Below are positions 33,558 through 44,700 of a stretch of DNA of 64,000 nucleotides, one piece after another. How positions within the stretch are numbered: position 1 is the first letter of the stretch; every line of letters starts with the position of its first letter. The notes under the pieces were generated by a model. The model saw only the letters and a list, made by a program, of their open reading frames with translations, had not been told where the DNA came from and searched no databases. Location: positions 28,314,906 to 28,378,905 of the forward strand of contig OY987264.1 in assembly GCA_963920665.1 (NCBI GenBank), written 5' to 3'. The DNA comes from Straminergon stramineum. Lineage: Eukaryota > Streptophyta > Bryopsida > Hypnales > Calliergonaceae. Position numbers and translations under genes: made by a program.

Positions 33558-34391
33558 CTTCCTATGTCCAAAAATACATCCAGGGTTTTCAAATATACCA
33601 TACGTTTCGGTCTGATTCGGCACAATTGTGTTGAAATAATTTAAATTTAGAATTTCGACAATTTGGCAGGCGGAGGGGAATTTTTTGCATTTCGGCATTT
33701 TTTCCTAATTTTGGATTGATTCCTTCTATTCATGCATAAGTGTGTTCCTTTTTCTAATTTTTCTCAAGAATGATTTTTTTAGATTATTAGAAACAATTGT
33801 AATGAATTTATTTATTTTCAACAATTTCCAAATTTTCCCAAGTCATTTACGAAACTGACCTACACGTTAGTACTTGTCCCAAATTAAATTCCATATGGTG
33901 CAAGAAATTGGCCCTCCACAACTTGATTGACAACAATTGAAGTTAGATGGCACATCCTAAAGCAAAAGGATTTGCAAATAACATTATATAGCAATTTAAT
34001 CCTAGCAAAGGGAATTGAAATGCAACCTCTAACCAACCAAAGGCAAAGCATTCAACCCACAACTATACAAAAAAAACTTCTAACAGATCTCTTGATGAAA
34101 TTTTCCTAGAGTTGAATCACTGGACATTGTTGACTCCACCAACATTGCTTGGAGAATGATCAAAATTAAATAATTAATACCACTAGAGCAATTCCAGAAA
34201 GGGGGAAAATTTGTAACTTTCCATGCTTGTTTTCAATATGCTCTATTACACTATCTACTTCTACTCTTTCACACCTCAAGGGGTTTATTAAAAAGCTACA
34301 ATAACTATACAATCCCTTGAATATAGGAGCAACTCATATATTAATCTAGCCATTTCTAGGAACCCCTGGATTTATTTTGACATAGAGGGAG
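33558..34391. mobile_element. Stowaway-like (Tc1/mariner type) element, 834 bp
   Basis: Left end CTTCCTATGTCCAAAAATAC and right end, inverted, CTCCCTCTATGTCAAAATAA, both continuing into ATCCAGGG. Flanked by TA on both sides. The CTCCCTC(Y)GTCC-type start is the hallmark of plant Stowaway elements. It is longer than a typical Stowaway MITE but has no transposase frame; the small ORF at 33927-34109 has no domain. Confidence 0.65.
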
Positions 34392-35157
34392 TACAATTCT
34401 TCTGAACAACTTTTGTATTGCATCATTTCACATTATACTACAGAGTACTTGCAATAAGGAATTTATAATTTGTGTCTTATCATGATAAATAAACCAATTT
34501 CTAATTTCTGATTCTATCTCAATACTAATTCTAACTAATTCTAACTTATTTCAATTGGGATTTCTCAATAATTTGTTTTGAAGTAGGATTAATCATTGTT
34601 TGATTCATTTTTAATCACATTGCATGATCATTTGGGTGTTCTCATAATTTATTAAAATTATCTCTAAATTTATTTTCAAAAAGGCAATAAATTTTTTTCT
34701 ATCAAATAATTTTAAGTGAAATCCTTGAAGATGCTAAGAAACATGAATTGAAACTAAAATTTTGAAGTCCAATATAATATGCAAAATTTTCAAACTACAA
34801 ACTATTTCATAAATTAATCATATATACTAAATTAAAAATATATTTCTTGCATCAATTTCAAACCTCAAACTAGAAGAAAACATTGATGGTTTCAACCAAA
34901 TCTAGGTGACACAAAATTCAGTTTTCAGCCAAGGAATGCAATTTTTGTTTTGGCCTAAACGTAGTTTTTAGAAAACTGTGTTTAGGCCAATGGAGAAATT
35001 GTGTTTCTTGGCATAAAACTGGATTTTGCATCACCCAGATTTTGATGAAACCAACAATGTATTCTACTAGTGTCAGTATTCTATCTTCTTCTAATAGGCA
35101 AATGAATGCTTGATTGTTTGGGACCTCTTTTCCATTTAACCATATTAATATTTTTAA

Positions 35158-35379
35158 CCCTTGAACACCGGGTTGGTGACTCTCGAAATCAGCCATTTTA
35201 GAACCATGTGACATCATCCACTTTAGAAAAACTAGAAATACTCATTGGGAGTCAAACTACTATAGAAGATCTTCCCTTTCTACCCCTAATTTTGAGGATG
35301 AATAGTTGCAATTCTGTCCTACACAAGAGAATTCCTTGTCATTCATCAGACAATAATCGCCCGCCACGTCGTTCAAGGG
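35158..35379 (+). mobile_element. TTAA-flanked element, family C copy 1 (222 bp)
   Basis: Terminal repeats CCCTTGAAC inverted at both ends, TTAA at 35154-35157 and 35380-35383. The interior shares aatactcattgg, gtcaaactactatagaagat and gaggatgaatagttgca with the other C copies. Confidence 0.75.
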
Positions 35380-35857
35380 TTAATGACCATTGTCATGTCC
35401 AAACCAGTTAATAAGATAATCACATGACGTGAAAAAACCACTTGGTATAACAAGTGATTATATTTGTTAAAAAAGAATCCCTCTATTAATATGAAAAAGA
35501 TATGTTTGACACATTGGATATCTTATTTATTGTTCTAAAAGTGAAATTACTAAGAAAATGAACTTAAATGGTAAAAATACTAGTATCATATTTTCTTAGG
35601 ATTTTACAAAATGTGTTTTTATGAAATTTGAAGTGATTTTATCAAACTATGATAACTATTTGAAGGGGCTCATAAAATTTATTTTTTTAAACAAAAGACA
35701 CATGGTATAGTATGTTCAATGACCATATTTATGTTCAACTTAAGTACATACATGTTTGTTGATTAGCAAGTAGTCAATTCACAACACCAAAAGGAAGGTG
35801 AGTTAAAGATGAATATCTTCAAGTTGAATTCTCCTTTTTACATGTAATTTATTATAA

Positions 35858-36282
35858 TCCCTGAAAGACACAAAGGACCCAAAGTGTCTGATGGATTGCT
35901 TCATTGGTCACTACTCTTTTTTCTTTAGCACCAAGTGGTCAAATTGCACCATTTCAAAATAAATGTCTACTTTTTGCTAGTAAAAAGTAATCTTTTTTTG
36001 CCATAAATTTTCCATTTCTATTTAAAATGTGGATGAATTTGCCAAATTTGGATGAAAAAGTGCATGAATATGATTGAAAGTATTTTTGGGTTCAAAAGAT
36101 GGATGAATGTAGAAATACAATACTTCACCAAATTTTAAGTGATCGCCATCTTGGCACATGCTCAAAAAGTTAAAAAAAAGGATTATTGATCACCATAGAA
36201 ACAAAGAATGCACCACTATTGGTCCAATATTTAGTGCACTTTGTAGACTATCATGGTGGGGGGAGGCCATGTCCTTTATGGA
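35858..36282 (+). mobile_element. Probable family D element, longer form
   Basis: Contains the block of the 140-bp element split by about 280 bp of extra AT-rich sequence: gtctgatggattgcttcattg near the left end and ctattggtccaatattt near the right. The right end abuts the TTAA of the next element. The left end is degenerate (taaTCCCTGAAAG). Similar AT-rich wording with gtggatgaatg recurs near 63.4-63.66 kb. Confidence 0.4.
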
Positions 36283-36286
36283 TTAA

Positions 36287-38509
36287 CCCTTAGAAGACGG
36301 ACTGATAACCATGGAAATCAACCCTTTAGGAATCGTGTGACATCATCTACATAAAAAAATCAAAAATACTCATTGGAGGTCAAAGTACTATAGAAGATCT
36401 CCCCTTTCCACACAAATTTCCAAGGATGAATAGTTGAAATTCTATCCTACATAGAGAGATTCTTTGTCATTCATCAAACAAAACATATCTGCTTTGACAT
36501 TTAAGGCCTGGTTTATATTAGGCCTGGGGCCAGATGGAAGGCTGGCCGGATTTGCCTTCAATCCGGCCCTCAATCCGGCGCCAATTTCTCCATTTGGCCC
36601 TAGGTAATGTAAGGCCCTTCGGCCGGATTCCAGAGCCTAATTTTTGATTCATGTGTTCTTCAATTTTCTTAATGCTCAATTAAAAAAAATGTAAAAATAC
36701 ACATCTTTTCCTTTATCTTCCTTTCTTTCCTTTAAAATTTTCTTTTTTTCTTTTTTTTAAAAACCTTTTTTCCCTTATTAATTCTATTCCAAAAATAGAA
36801 GAGAGAGTTTCTTACTTTCTTTTAATCTTTTCCTTTCTATTCCTATTTATCCTATTTCAAGATGAAAAAAATCAAAGAGAGAATTTTTTCCTTTTTTTGA
36901 AACTTTTCATTTCTCTTCCTATTTTCTATTTGAAATTTTTTTTTACTTTAATTGAACCTTTTCCATTCTCTTTCTACTTTAGTATTTTTTTTAAAAAGTC
37001 TTTTATATTCTTTTTTGGAACTTTACCCTTTTTCTTCCTATTTTTTTTAATTCTTTTTATTTTTCAAAATCATACTTAAATGAAAGCAAACTTCATTTTT
37101 AAATACATTTTTGAATTATTTGTTTATTGAATATACATTGAGCCACATTCTTTATTCTCCTATTTTTTCAACATGGTGACTACTCAAAGGCATAATGTAA
37201 ATCAATAAATGCATAAGGTAGTTTGCTCTAAAGTTGATAATGACACAAAGGTACATTTTTCTTTCTTCAATGTACTAGGAATGTTCGTTGAACGAGGTGA
37301 TTACTTTTAGTGACCATTGCATTTCAACTTCAAAATTTGTGGACTGCTTACACAAAGGTCAAAAAATATGAAATGACTTGGATTAGATGCCAAATTCAAT
37401 TTTATTCCTACTACAATTTGTTGAATTTTTTTTGAAAGAGTCCAACTCCCTTGTAAAGGCAATTAGATCTTAAATGGTTGCTTGAAGGGTTGACTACCTT
37501 ATTTTGGAAAAACTATTTTGGAACATAGAAATATAATATGGTATCTAAATATCATGTTCTTTGGTGTATATGAACTTTCTTTCAAAAGCCAACAATAAAA
37601 TAGAAAATTATGAACAATCCACTAATGGTAACTTCTTGCAAACAGGAAATTTAATTTATTTAAAATAGTTAAACAATATAAAATCCTTTTTTTATTTAAC
37701 TATTTGAAGTTCATTTATTTTTTAAGAAATTATTAAGAAATTTAATTGGTAAGCCCACCAAGCCTTTCTTAATCATGACTTTCTCGAACTAATTAATTAC
37801 TGTATCAAGAAAGATTAACAAATTACCAGAGCACCAAATTAATAAATACTTGGTAATTAATTTAATTTTTTAAGAAATTACCAGCCTACACAAAAATTAA
37901 ATTAATTTCGAATCCTTATCGAGAAATCAAGAAACACTTGGTATTGAATTGAATTGAATTTGGCTGGATGAAACAACCTGAAGGCTTCTTTTTGACTAGC
38001 CTTTTGGCTTGGCTGCTGTACTGGTTCTTTATAATGACAATGGGTCCTCCCATTTGTTTCAACAAAAACAAAAAAAACGACTAAACGAAAAAAACTAAAC
38101 TGAAGGCTAGACAGGGAAGGCTAAACAGGGAACCAAACAGGCAGACAGGGAAGTAAGAAGCACGACGGAAGTGTTTGTAAGAAAAATATAAAAGTGAAAA
38201 TAAATTACTCAAAATCAATGGTAAGGATTTGTATGATCTAGCGGAGGAGCCCAATTTGGCCCCAATCCAGCCCAAGATGGGAGTTTGGGACATCCAAAAC
38301 CTCATCCCGATTGCTCCTTTGGGACCAGATGGTTTGGTGCCAAAACCATGCCACCTAAGGCGACACATAGGATGAGTTGTGGTTCCGGCCAACCCCAAGT
38401 ATAAAGCTCTTGGGCCGGATTTGGAGAAATTGAGGGACCCTATTGGTTCAAACTTGGAGAGTTCCAGCCGGCCTTCAATCCGGCCCCAAGTATAAACCGG
38501 CCCTAAGGG
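36287..38509 (+). mobile_element. TTAA-flanked element, family C copy 2, split by a Harbinger-like insertion
   Basis: TTAA at 36283-36286 and 38510-38513. Removing 36505-38503 plus one TAA leaves 221 bp, matching the 221-222 bp of intact C copies and restoring the expected end (TTTAAGGG then TTAA). Left start CCCTTAGAAGACGG. The interior aligns with copies at 35158 and 44152. Confidence 0.75.
36505..38503. mobile_element. PIF/Harbinger-like non-autonomous element (1999 bp)
   Basis: Ends GGCCTGGTTTATA (left) and, inverted, GGGCCGGTTTATA (right), then subterminal ggccccagat/ggccgga and caatccggcc repeats at both ends. Flanked by TAA on both sides (36502-36504 and 38504-38506), the 3-bp target typical of PIF/Harbinger and Tourist elements. 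The interior is AT-rich with pyrimidine tracts; the minus ORF 38081-38398 has no transposase motif. It is inserted within a TTAA element, so it is younger than that element. Confidence 0.75.
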
Positions 38510-39194
38510 TTAAGAGTTGTAACTGAATTGAAAAAGTTTACCTACTAATGAGGTTGCACACTAATGGGGGTGCATTAGTTGGGGGGAACAATGGTGTAAC
38601 AGCGTAATGCTGAGAACATGCCTTTTTAGTAATGCCAAAGTGATTGAACATGTTAACCCTGAAAGCTGAGGAAGTTGACCGCAAATTTATGCTTTGACAG
38701 GTTTTTATATATTTGCATTCTTTGTTCACATAAGAACCTTGAAAAACATTCATGAAACTCATTCATAAAACACTTTTTGCCATCCATTACATGGTTAAAA
38801 TCACCAACAATGTGACCTCTCTCATTCCAAACTTGGATATCATAATGTTGCTGAACATTAATGCTGAACATTTTGCTTCCTAAACTACTCTGAAACCCCC
38901 TCATGTTAAATCTTTCAATCAGAGATTATCAAGAGAGTTAACTTTCTCTCTCGAGCAAGCAGAAGATTCTTGCCAAAATGAACCCTCCCACGACACATAG
39001 AAATATTTCAACAAACTGAAAGGAGATCTAGCACGCTATTAATAGATTTCCCTTGTGGGTAACGCTGCTGCAAGGGATTTCTCAAAACATTTATAAAAAT
39101 TCAGACGGATAAATATTAAGGAAGGAAGAGATGCTCCAACTAATTTTGCATAAAATACAGTTCAAATGGTCTCCGGAGGGTGAGAACGGAACCT

Positions 39195-42100
39195 CTAAAA
39201 CTCAACGGTAGCCAAAATAATTTCGGAAGGTGTGATACTTCGTTCCCGTTCCCATGCTTTTTGGGCCATGATTGTCAGAGAAGATCGTGCGTCTCGCTCG
39301 TCTGTAACCTCCCGTGTGAATGGGATCCGGATTTCTAGAATGTTTTGGGGTGATTTCGTCAGTACCCGCAAGTCAAATCCAAGCCTGTCCACCCATGTCA
39401 TACTTGCCTCCTCCAGCTACAAAAAGAAAACGAAATCATTTGAAAAAATTCAAAAATTTTAAAATGAGTAAGAAATTGTGAAGTTAAGCAGATTCGTCCG
39501 CAGATTCGTCCGCAGATGGAACCTGTATAAATCACTGGTTATCACAGCACACCACAAAAGAATTCACATAATGCCAATGCACAGAAGGAGGATTAGAACC
39601 CATATTAGTAACCCCTCATGATTGCACTTGCACAACCCACTAAAGAATCTCATTTAGAAGACAAACTTATCTTCAAGGAAATACTGCAGTATTTAATTTT
39701 GAAGTTTGGCCTTGAGGATACTGAAAAAAAAAAAAACTGGAGGAAAAACGAACCTCAACATCTAAATTTGCATACACATTGCAAAACCGACGAATATCCT
39801 CCCAATGGTTCCGGTTCATGTCTTCCACAATGCGCTTCGCACAGTCTCTCAATGGATCAGCCGTAGCAGCCCAATAATCTGAGCCCGGAACCCAAATCTC
39901 CTCCTGTAGATCATGAGTTCACACCACACAAATGAACTGCAATTCGCTACAGGTGACGAAATCATTATTCATCTAGAAAACTGACACAAGTATCTCCACT
40001 ACATTACTTCATCCTATTAGGATGCAACACTAATTTAACAAGGTCTCACTCATTGTAATATGTTTCAATGAGTGCAGGCTGAAATACAACTACATCATAC
40101 TAATAAAATAGTGATGACACTAATTTTGCACCGTCACTAATAAGAGAAATCGGTAAAATCATGACATAATATTGTAAGGACCCTCTCAATTGGCATGAAG
40201 AGGAATCCCTGAAAACTTGTTATGCAAAGTTGAACTCAATTTGAATAAGCGCTCTTAAAGCTAATGAGCCATTCTCATCACATTTATGATGTATGTCAAA
40301 GCTTTAATTTCGATTGATTTTCTCTGATAGGGCATCCGTACCTTAGCTCAAAATAACTTAGTTGGCATTGTTCTCAAAAGTGCTGTTGCCCCTACTATCA
40401 CAAGTGTTTTGGACATGCTCAAGAAAAGAATTCAGCAAAATTCCAGTCGGTGTTTTGCCAAGGGTGTAATTGGTCATACCTCACCCATGTCTGGTGATTG
40501 CAGGACTTGCTCCACATCCATAATATACAAATCTTCACCAACCGAGTGCTCTGCTGAAAATCTTCTCGCCCATGCAATCTCAAGCCTCTGAGAATGAGAA
40601 AAGAATGGACACTATCAATCATAATGGTTCTTCATTCAAAGTGTATGAAAAGCATGTTTCCATTTAAGTCATTCAAAAGAGTATGCTTTTAAATTCATCT
40701 TTCAAAATCAAGAAAACTAACAAAGAGTTTTAACTTCAATTACTGATGTTCAAGTTTGAAGCAATGTAAAAAATCAATAACCATGTACTACTTTGACAAA
40801 GCCTCACAATCTCAAGAAAAAATTTCATATTCACAGATTCTGGTAACCGGTTTGCTTACGAACAAAAGAAGTCAAATTTCGTTACCTCCTTCAACTTCTC
40901 ATCCTCAACCTTGCGAATGAAGCCTTGCAATGTGCACTGCGGCTTTTGACGACCCGGTTGCTCCAGCTGCCCTTCCCACAAAACAGAAAACAGAAAATTG
41001 AGCGAAGAGAAGATCGCAAAAAACGCACTCGTAACCCCCAAATGTATGAATCACAGTCACACCTCCATCCTTTGTTATAAGATACTCATCTCCATTTTCC
41101 CAATACTAGCGACTCATTTTCCACAACTGATTGAGACACCTACTTAAATGCACCACTCTAGAATCCTCTCCAAAGATTTGAGAACGTATACCACCTCAAC
41201 TTAAGGCCAATATGCCTTGGTTTTACATCATCTACCAATCCAAGTTTGAACCCCAAATCCAAACACGGTCACTTGAAACCCCGAAGTGCAACATTCAGTC
41301 TCATCTTCATGCTTTGAGACTCCAGACTCCAGACTCCAGACTCATATTCATTCTTTCTAAACTAGAAACTCGTCTTCAACAGCTAACTGAGACACCTACC
41401 AAAATGCACCACTCTAAAATCCTCTACACTAAAAATTCTACCAACCAAAATTTGAACCGTAATATCTTCTGCATATAAAATCCAAATGCAACATTCCTCC
41501 GTGCATTCAAAACCTTCATTACAATACTAAACCTTCAAAATCGTCCCATTCCAATCCCCAACATAAACCCTAGATACTGATTACACCAGATGTAGAGAAT
41601 CAACAGATGAAGGACTGTGAGAGCGAGGTGTTCAAACGAAACTCAATCAATTATAATTCCCTCAGCTAAGAAAAATCGAAAAAAAAATAAAACCGGGTGG
41701 GTAGTATCAAACCATGCACCCTAATTCAAACAGAAGTTCCAACTAGTTTTTCTAAAATCAAGTACACATTTAAAGGCTACACATTAGGTAGAAGTCAATT
41801 AAGAGTGTAGATAAGCCTGTGCTTGCGGCGATCTGAGGAATGTACACAGGCGATTTCACAGCAGATATTTAGAAACATTCTGGCTTTGACTAACAATGAC
41901 ACCCTATCGTGCAACCAGGATGATATGGATTGAGATTATTGAGTGAGATCTCTCATTACTCATTTGTACTGATTAATCTTAATCATCTGGTGCAGGTCAA
42001 TGGGACAAGCTTCGGCCCCGGGATTCTAAACGAGGTAGCAAGATGGGGGATGTTGCCGATGAATTGATGTCCCGTAGAGGATCTGGGCGAGGATCTAAAA

Positions 42101-42899
42101 TTAAATCGTATGATAATGCTCCCGATGGGCATTATCGTTTAGTTGCTCAATCTGCTTGGTTAAAGTCTGCTTAAAGTCTTGGTTCAATCGTCCCATTCCA
42201 AAACAACACTCAATCAATTGTAATTCCCTCAACTCCAAAAAATCAAAAACAAAAAACACGAAGTAGAATAGTATCAAACCAGTCCCCGACCCACCCACCC
42301 GAACCATTCCCATTCCCATTCCCATTCCCCCCTCGTAAACCCCGTCAACCAGACCCCCAACAAAATTAGGTCAAATCCCCCAAACCAACAACCAACACTC
42401 CACGAGCACTCCCAATCCCAATCCCATTCCCTACAATTTCCACCCACCCACCCACCTGCACATGAAGACTACATCGGCTATCCCTTCCGAGGTGCAACGA
42501 ATGCGTGGCGCCCGGATTGAGCCTCAACACCGGGTTCCCTTGCATGTCCACTGCGAATCTCACTTCCGTCCCCAACGGCCACCCTCCCTCCGACACCGTC
42601 GACAACGTCCCTTCGCTGCATGACTCCGTCACCGTTCTCGCGCCTTCCGCTGGCGATGGGCGGAACAGCACACTCTTCTTCTTCTTCTCCTCCGTCACGC
42701 CTCCTCCTCCTCCTTGCTGCCGAGTTGCAGCTGGTCCTGCTCCTGTAGCTGTTACTGCCACACCACTCCATTGTTTGATTGCTCTTCTTGAGACGATCGT
42801 CCCCGAGGGAAGGATTCGCTTCCCGTTCGAGTGCATGCGGGGTAACAATTCGGAGGAGAGCTGGGTTGCGAGGTGCGTGGAATTGTGAAGCGTCTTCAT
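39195..42899 (-). CDS. FMN-binding split-barrel / DUF2470 protein (HugZ-like), probably plastid
   Basis: Minus-strand exons in coding order: 42899-42456, 40966-40886, 40587-40480, 39903-39754, 39416-39195. That is 1005 nt and 334 residues, all joins in phase 0. Residues 1-65 are Ser/Thr/Arg-rich without acidic runs, like a chloroplast transit peptide. Residues about 88-215 form the pyridoxamine-phosphate-oxidase-like split barrel (TLSTVSEGGWPLGTEVRF, then DSRCSLHVQ across the first splice). Residues 232-310 are DUF2470 (MNRNHWEDIRR, MTWVDRLGFDLRV, ARSSLTIMAQ), the pairing seen in HugZ-type heme-related proteins and their plant relatives. Substrate not inferable; FMN or heme-related roles are family knowledge. 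Intron 1 (1489 bp) carries a duplicated segment and an alien exon. The donors after exon 1 (GTGGGT) and exon 4 (GTTCG) are weak. The first in-frame ATG is at 42899. Confidence 0.9.
39489..39518. repeat. 12-bp tandem repeat in intron 4
   Basis: cagattcgtccg repeated 2.5 times within the last intron of the FMN/DUF2470 gene. Confidence 0.7.
41127..41425. repeat. Direct repeats in intron 1 of the FMN/DUF2470 gene
   Basis: gagacacctac plus aaatgcaccactct and aatcctct occur at about 41133-41172 and 41389-41424. Between them is a gactcca tandem repeat (41317-41343, about 3.7 copies). Confidence 0.5.
41533..42283. repeat. Duplicated intronic segment flanking alien DNA
   Basis: actcaatcaattataattcc with following agtatcaaacca (41641-41715) recurs at 42208-42280, and the preceding aatcgtcccattccaa is at both 41535 and 42186. 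The two copies bracket about 0.5 kb not seen elsewhere in the window, which includes the exon-like block at 41996-42174. Confidence 0.6.
41996..42174 (+). pseudogene. Exon-like fragment of an unidentified gene, captured in intron 1
   Basis: A plausible acceptor (tctggtgcag, preceded by a T-rich tract) ends at 41995 and opens a 58-codon frame on the strand opposite to the host gene. It begins QWDKLRPRDSKRGSKMGDVA, later has RRGSGRGSK and SYDNAPDGHYRLVAQSAWL, and ends in TAA at 42172-42174. The composition is coding-like and richer in GC than the intron. I do not recognise the protein. No other exon of it is visible nearby, so it is probably a copied terminal exon brought in by duplication or transposition; a nested gene cannot be excluded. 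Confidence 0.45.
42303..42331. repeat. CCCATT microsatellite
   Basis: About four copies of cccatt/cattcc near the 5' splice site of intron 1 of the FMN/DUF2470 gene. Confidence 0.6.
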
Positions 42900-43260
42900 G
42901 GCTGAGCAATTGGGGGCAAGCAAGAGAATTGCCAAGGGCTCTCGCCGCGAAATGGGAGCAGCGAGAGACGGAACTAGATTGTGTTAGGATATCCAGAACG
43001 CGGTTTGCAGGTGGATAGATGGATGAAGATAGATGGATGGAAAGACCCCTCGGAGGGATGGATGGGGGGAGATATGGATGAAAGTATCCCTCCGAGGGAT
43101 AGAGGGAGGGAGGGATGAAAGACAGGTACCCAGTTAGTGCCGCAAATAGAAAAACATTTCGGACCAATAGGAAAATTTTAAAAAGCGGCGACCAGTACGA
43201 ACGCTAGCAACTGACGCTCCTTGCAGCCACCTCCCAAGTCCCAAGTTAAAAATACAAGGA
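42900..43260 (-). promoter_or_regulatory. 5' leader and promoter region of the FMN/DUF2470 gene, with ATGG-type repeats
   Basis: GC-richer region upstream of the start codon. 43010-43125 consists of imperfect gatggatg/gagggagg repeats containing the inverted pair cctcggaggg and cctccgaggg. No TATA box is evident; the transcription start is unknown. Confidence 0.35.
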
Positions 43261-43292
43261 CATTGTTCCTATTCTCCCAATGACTCTCTCAA

Positions 43293-43940
43293 CCCCTAAA
43301 TGCCCGAGGCACCAAATTTTTGTGTTGCCCATACTTTGAAGTTAAATAAAACCTAACCAATTGTCTATTTTAAGTAGTTTGTATTTCTGAAAAATTCTTT
43401 TTGAAGTCTAGATTTAGCATCAAAAATCTCATTTAGAAAATGATTGATTCTGATTTTTCTATTCAAGATTTTGAGCAAGGGTGTCCATTGTAGTCTTGAC
43501 TTTCCATAGTGTTGAGGGGCTCTTGGAAATGAGCCTCAAATACACTAGATCTTGGAGAAGAAATCACATTAGAAATTCTTTAAGAAAAATTGTAGAATAG
43601 ATTTTGCTGAGACATAAATTGGTTGGGATTATGCATGTTAGGATTTTTAACCTCTCATTTTATTGGTGACCAACTTTTCAGATTTGACATGTAAATAGAG
43701 GATTGAAAAACTTCAAATCACTTTTGTAGTTTAAACACTCTCATGATCAAACATTATAATCTTTCAATCCATAAATGATATTAATATGTGTTTTTTTCCT
43801 ATGTGATCTCTAACATGTCTAGTCTGAATTTGTTTGGAAACAATTCCAAAAAAATTGATACAACTTATCAAAATGTTGACTTTTTGGTCAATTTAGAGTA
43901 AATTCCTAGAAGCTCAAAAAAGGCCTTGGGCATTGAGGGG
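43293..43940 (+). mobile_element. TTAA-flanked element, family B copy 2 (648 bp)
   Basis: Ends CCCCTAAATGCCCGAGGC and, inverted, CCCCTCAATGCCCAAGGC. The right flank is TTAA (43941-43944); the left is TCAA, a mutated copy. The interior matches the copy at 31014-31650, for example aatttgtttggaaacaattc and ttgaagttaaataaaacc. Confidence 0.8.
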
Positions 43941-43944
43941 TTAA

Positions 43945-44147
43945 CCCTTAAATAACACCACAGCTAATGAATGACGAAGAATCTCTCTTTGTAGGATGAA
44001 AGTGCAACTCTTCATCCTCTGAATACCGTGTGAAAAGGGGACATCTTCAATAGTAGTTTGACTTCCAATGAATGCTTTTGCATTTTTTTGAATCAACAAT
44101 TCACATGGTACCAAGACAAGTGATTTCCATTGTGACCAACTTATCCT
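43945..44147 (-). mobile_element. TTAA-flanked element, family C copy 4, inverted
   Basis: The minus strand matches family C: gaggatgaagagttgcac, attcattggaagtcaaacta. It shares TTAA 43941-43944 with the B element on its left and TTAA 44148-44151 with the C element on its right. The right terminus is eroded. Confidence 0.65.
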
Positions 44148-44151
44148 TTAA

Positions 44152-44372
44152 CCCTTGAACGCCAGACTAATCATCGTAGAAATCATCTATTTGGCATCGT
44201 GTGACATCATCTACTTTAAAAAAAACAAAAATACTCATTAGGTGTCAAACTATTGTAGAAGATCTCCCCTTTCCACCCCTAATTTTGAGGATGAATATTT
44301 GCACTTTTATCCTATATAGGAGAATTCCTTGCCATTCATCGGACAAAAAACATCTGCAACATCATTTATGGG
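44152..44372 (+). mobile_element. TTAA-flanked element, family C copy 3 (221 bp)
   Basis: Starts CCCTTGAACGCC, ends catttatGGG, TTAA on both sides (44148-44151, 44373-44376). Strong match to 35158-35379 along its length. Confidence 0.75.
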
Positions 44373-44465
44373 TTAAGGGTTGAAGAATGTAGCATTAGGG
44401 AAGGATTGAACCTATTGAAAGGCTTTGAGACATTAGAAGAGAATGAGCTCTTGCAGAAGACCGGG

Positions 44466-44700
44466 AGTTCCCACAAGTTCTTAGATTGTGGGAACTTGGT
44501 CACAGCAACTCACTAACATGGTCAGATGATAGCCATGTCAGGTAATAATAAAAATTTAATTTTAAAATATTTTTTTGGAAAAAATTTAATACTTTAATAT
44601 TTTAATAATTTTTTAATAGTTTTAAATTCTAGCTAGCCTTGGTTGGTTTCCAACTTGGAAAATTGGCCTAAAATGACCCTCCAGGGTAGTTGAATCCCAT
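44466..44700. repeat. Dispersed repeat with an 11-bp hairpin, copy 1
   Basis: Begins with AGTTCCCACAA, a 9-nt loop and TTGTGGGAACT (44466-44496). The sequence through ttggttggtttccaac recurs with changes at 61541-61735. Origin unknown; possibly the end of a larger element. Confidence 0.5.

Noticed and set aside
38081..38398. 105-codon minus ORF inside the Harbinger-like element
   Set aside because: Overlaps the ccgg-rich subterminal repeats and has no PIF transposase or Myb-like motif.
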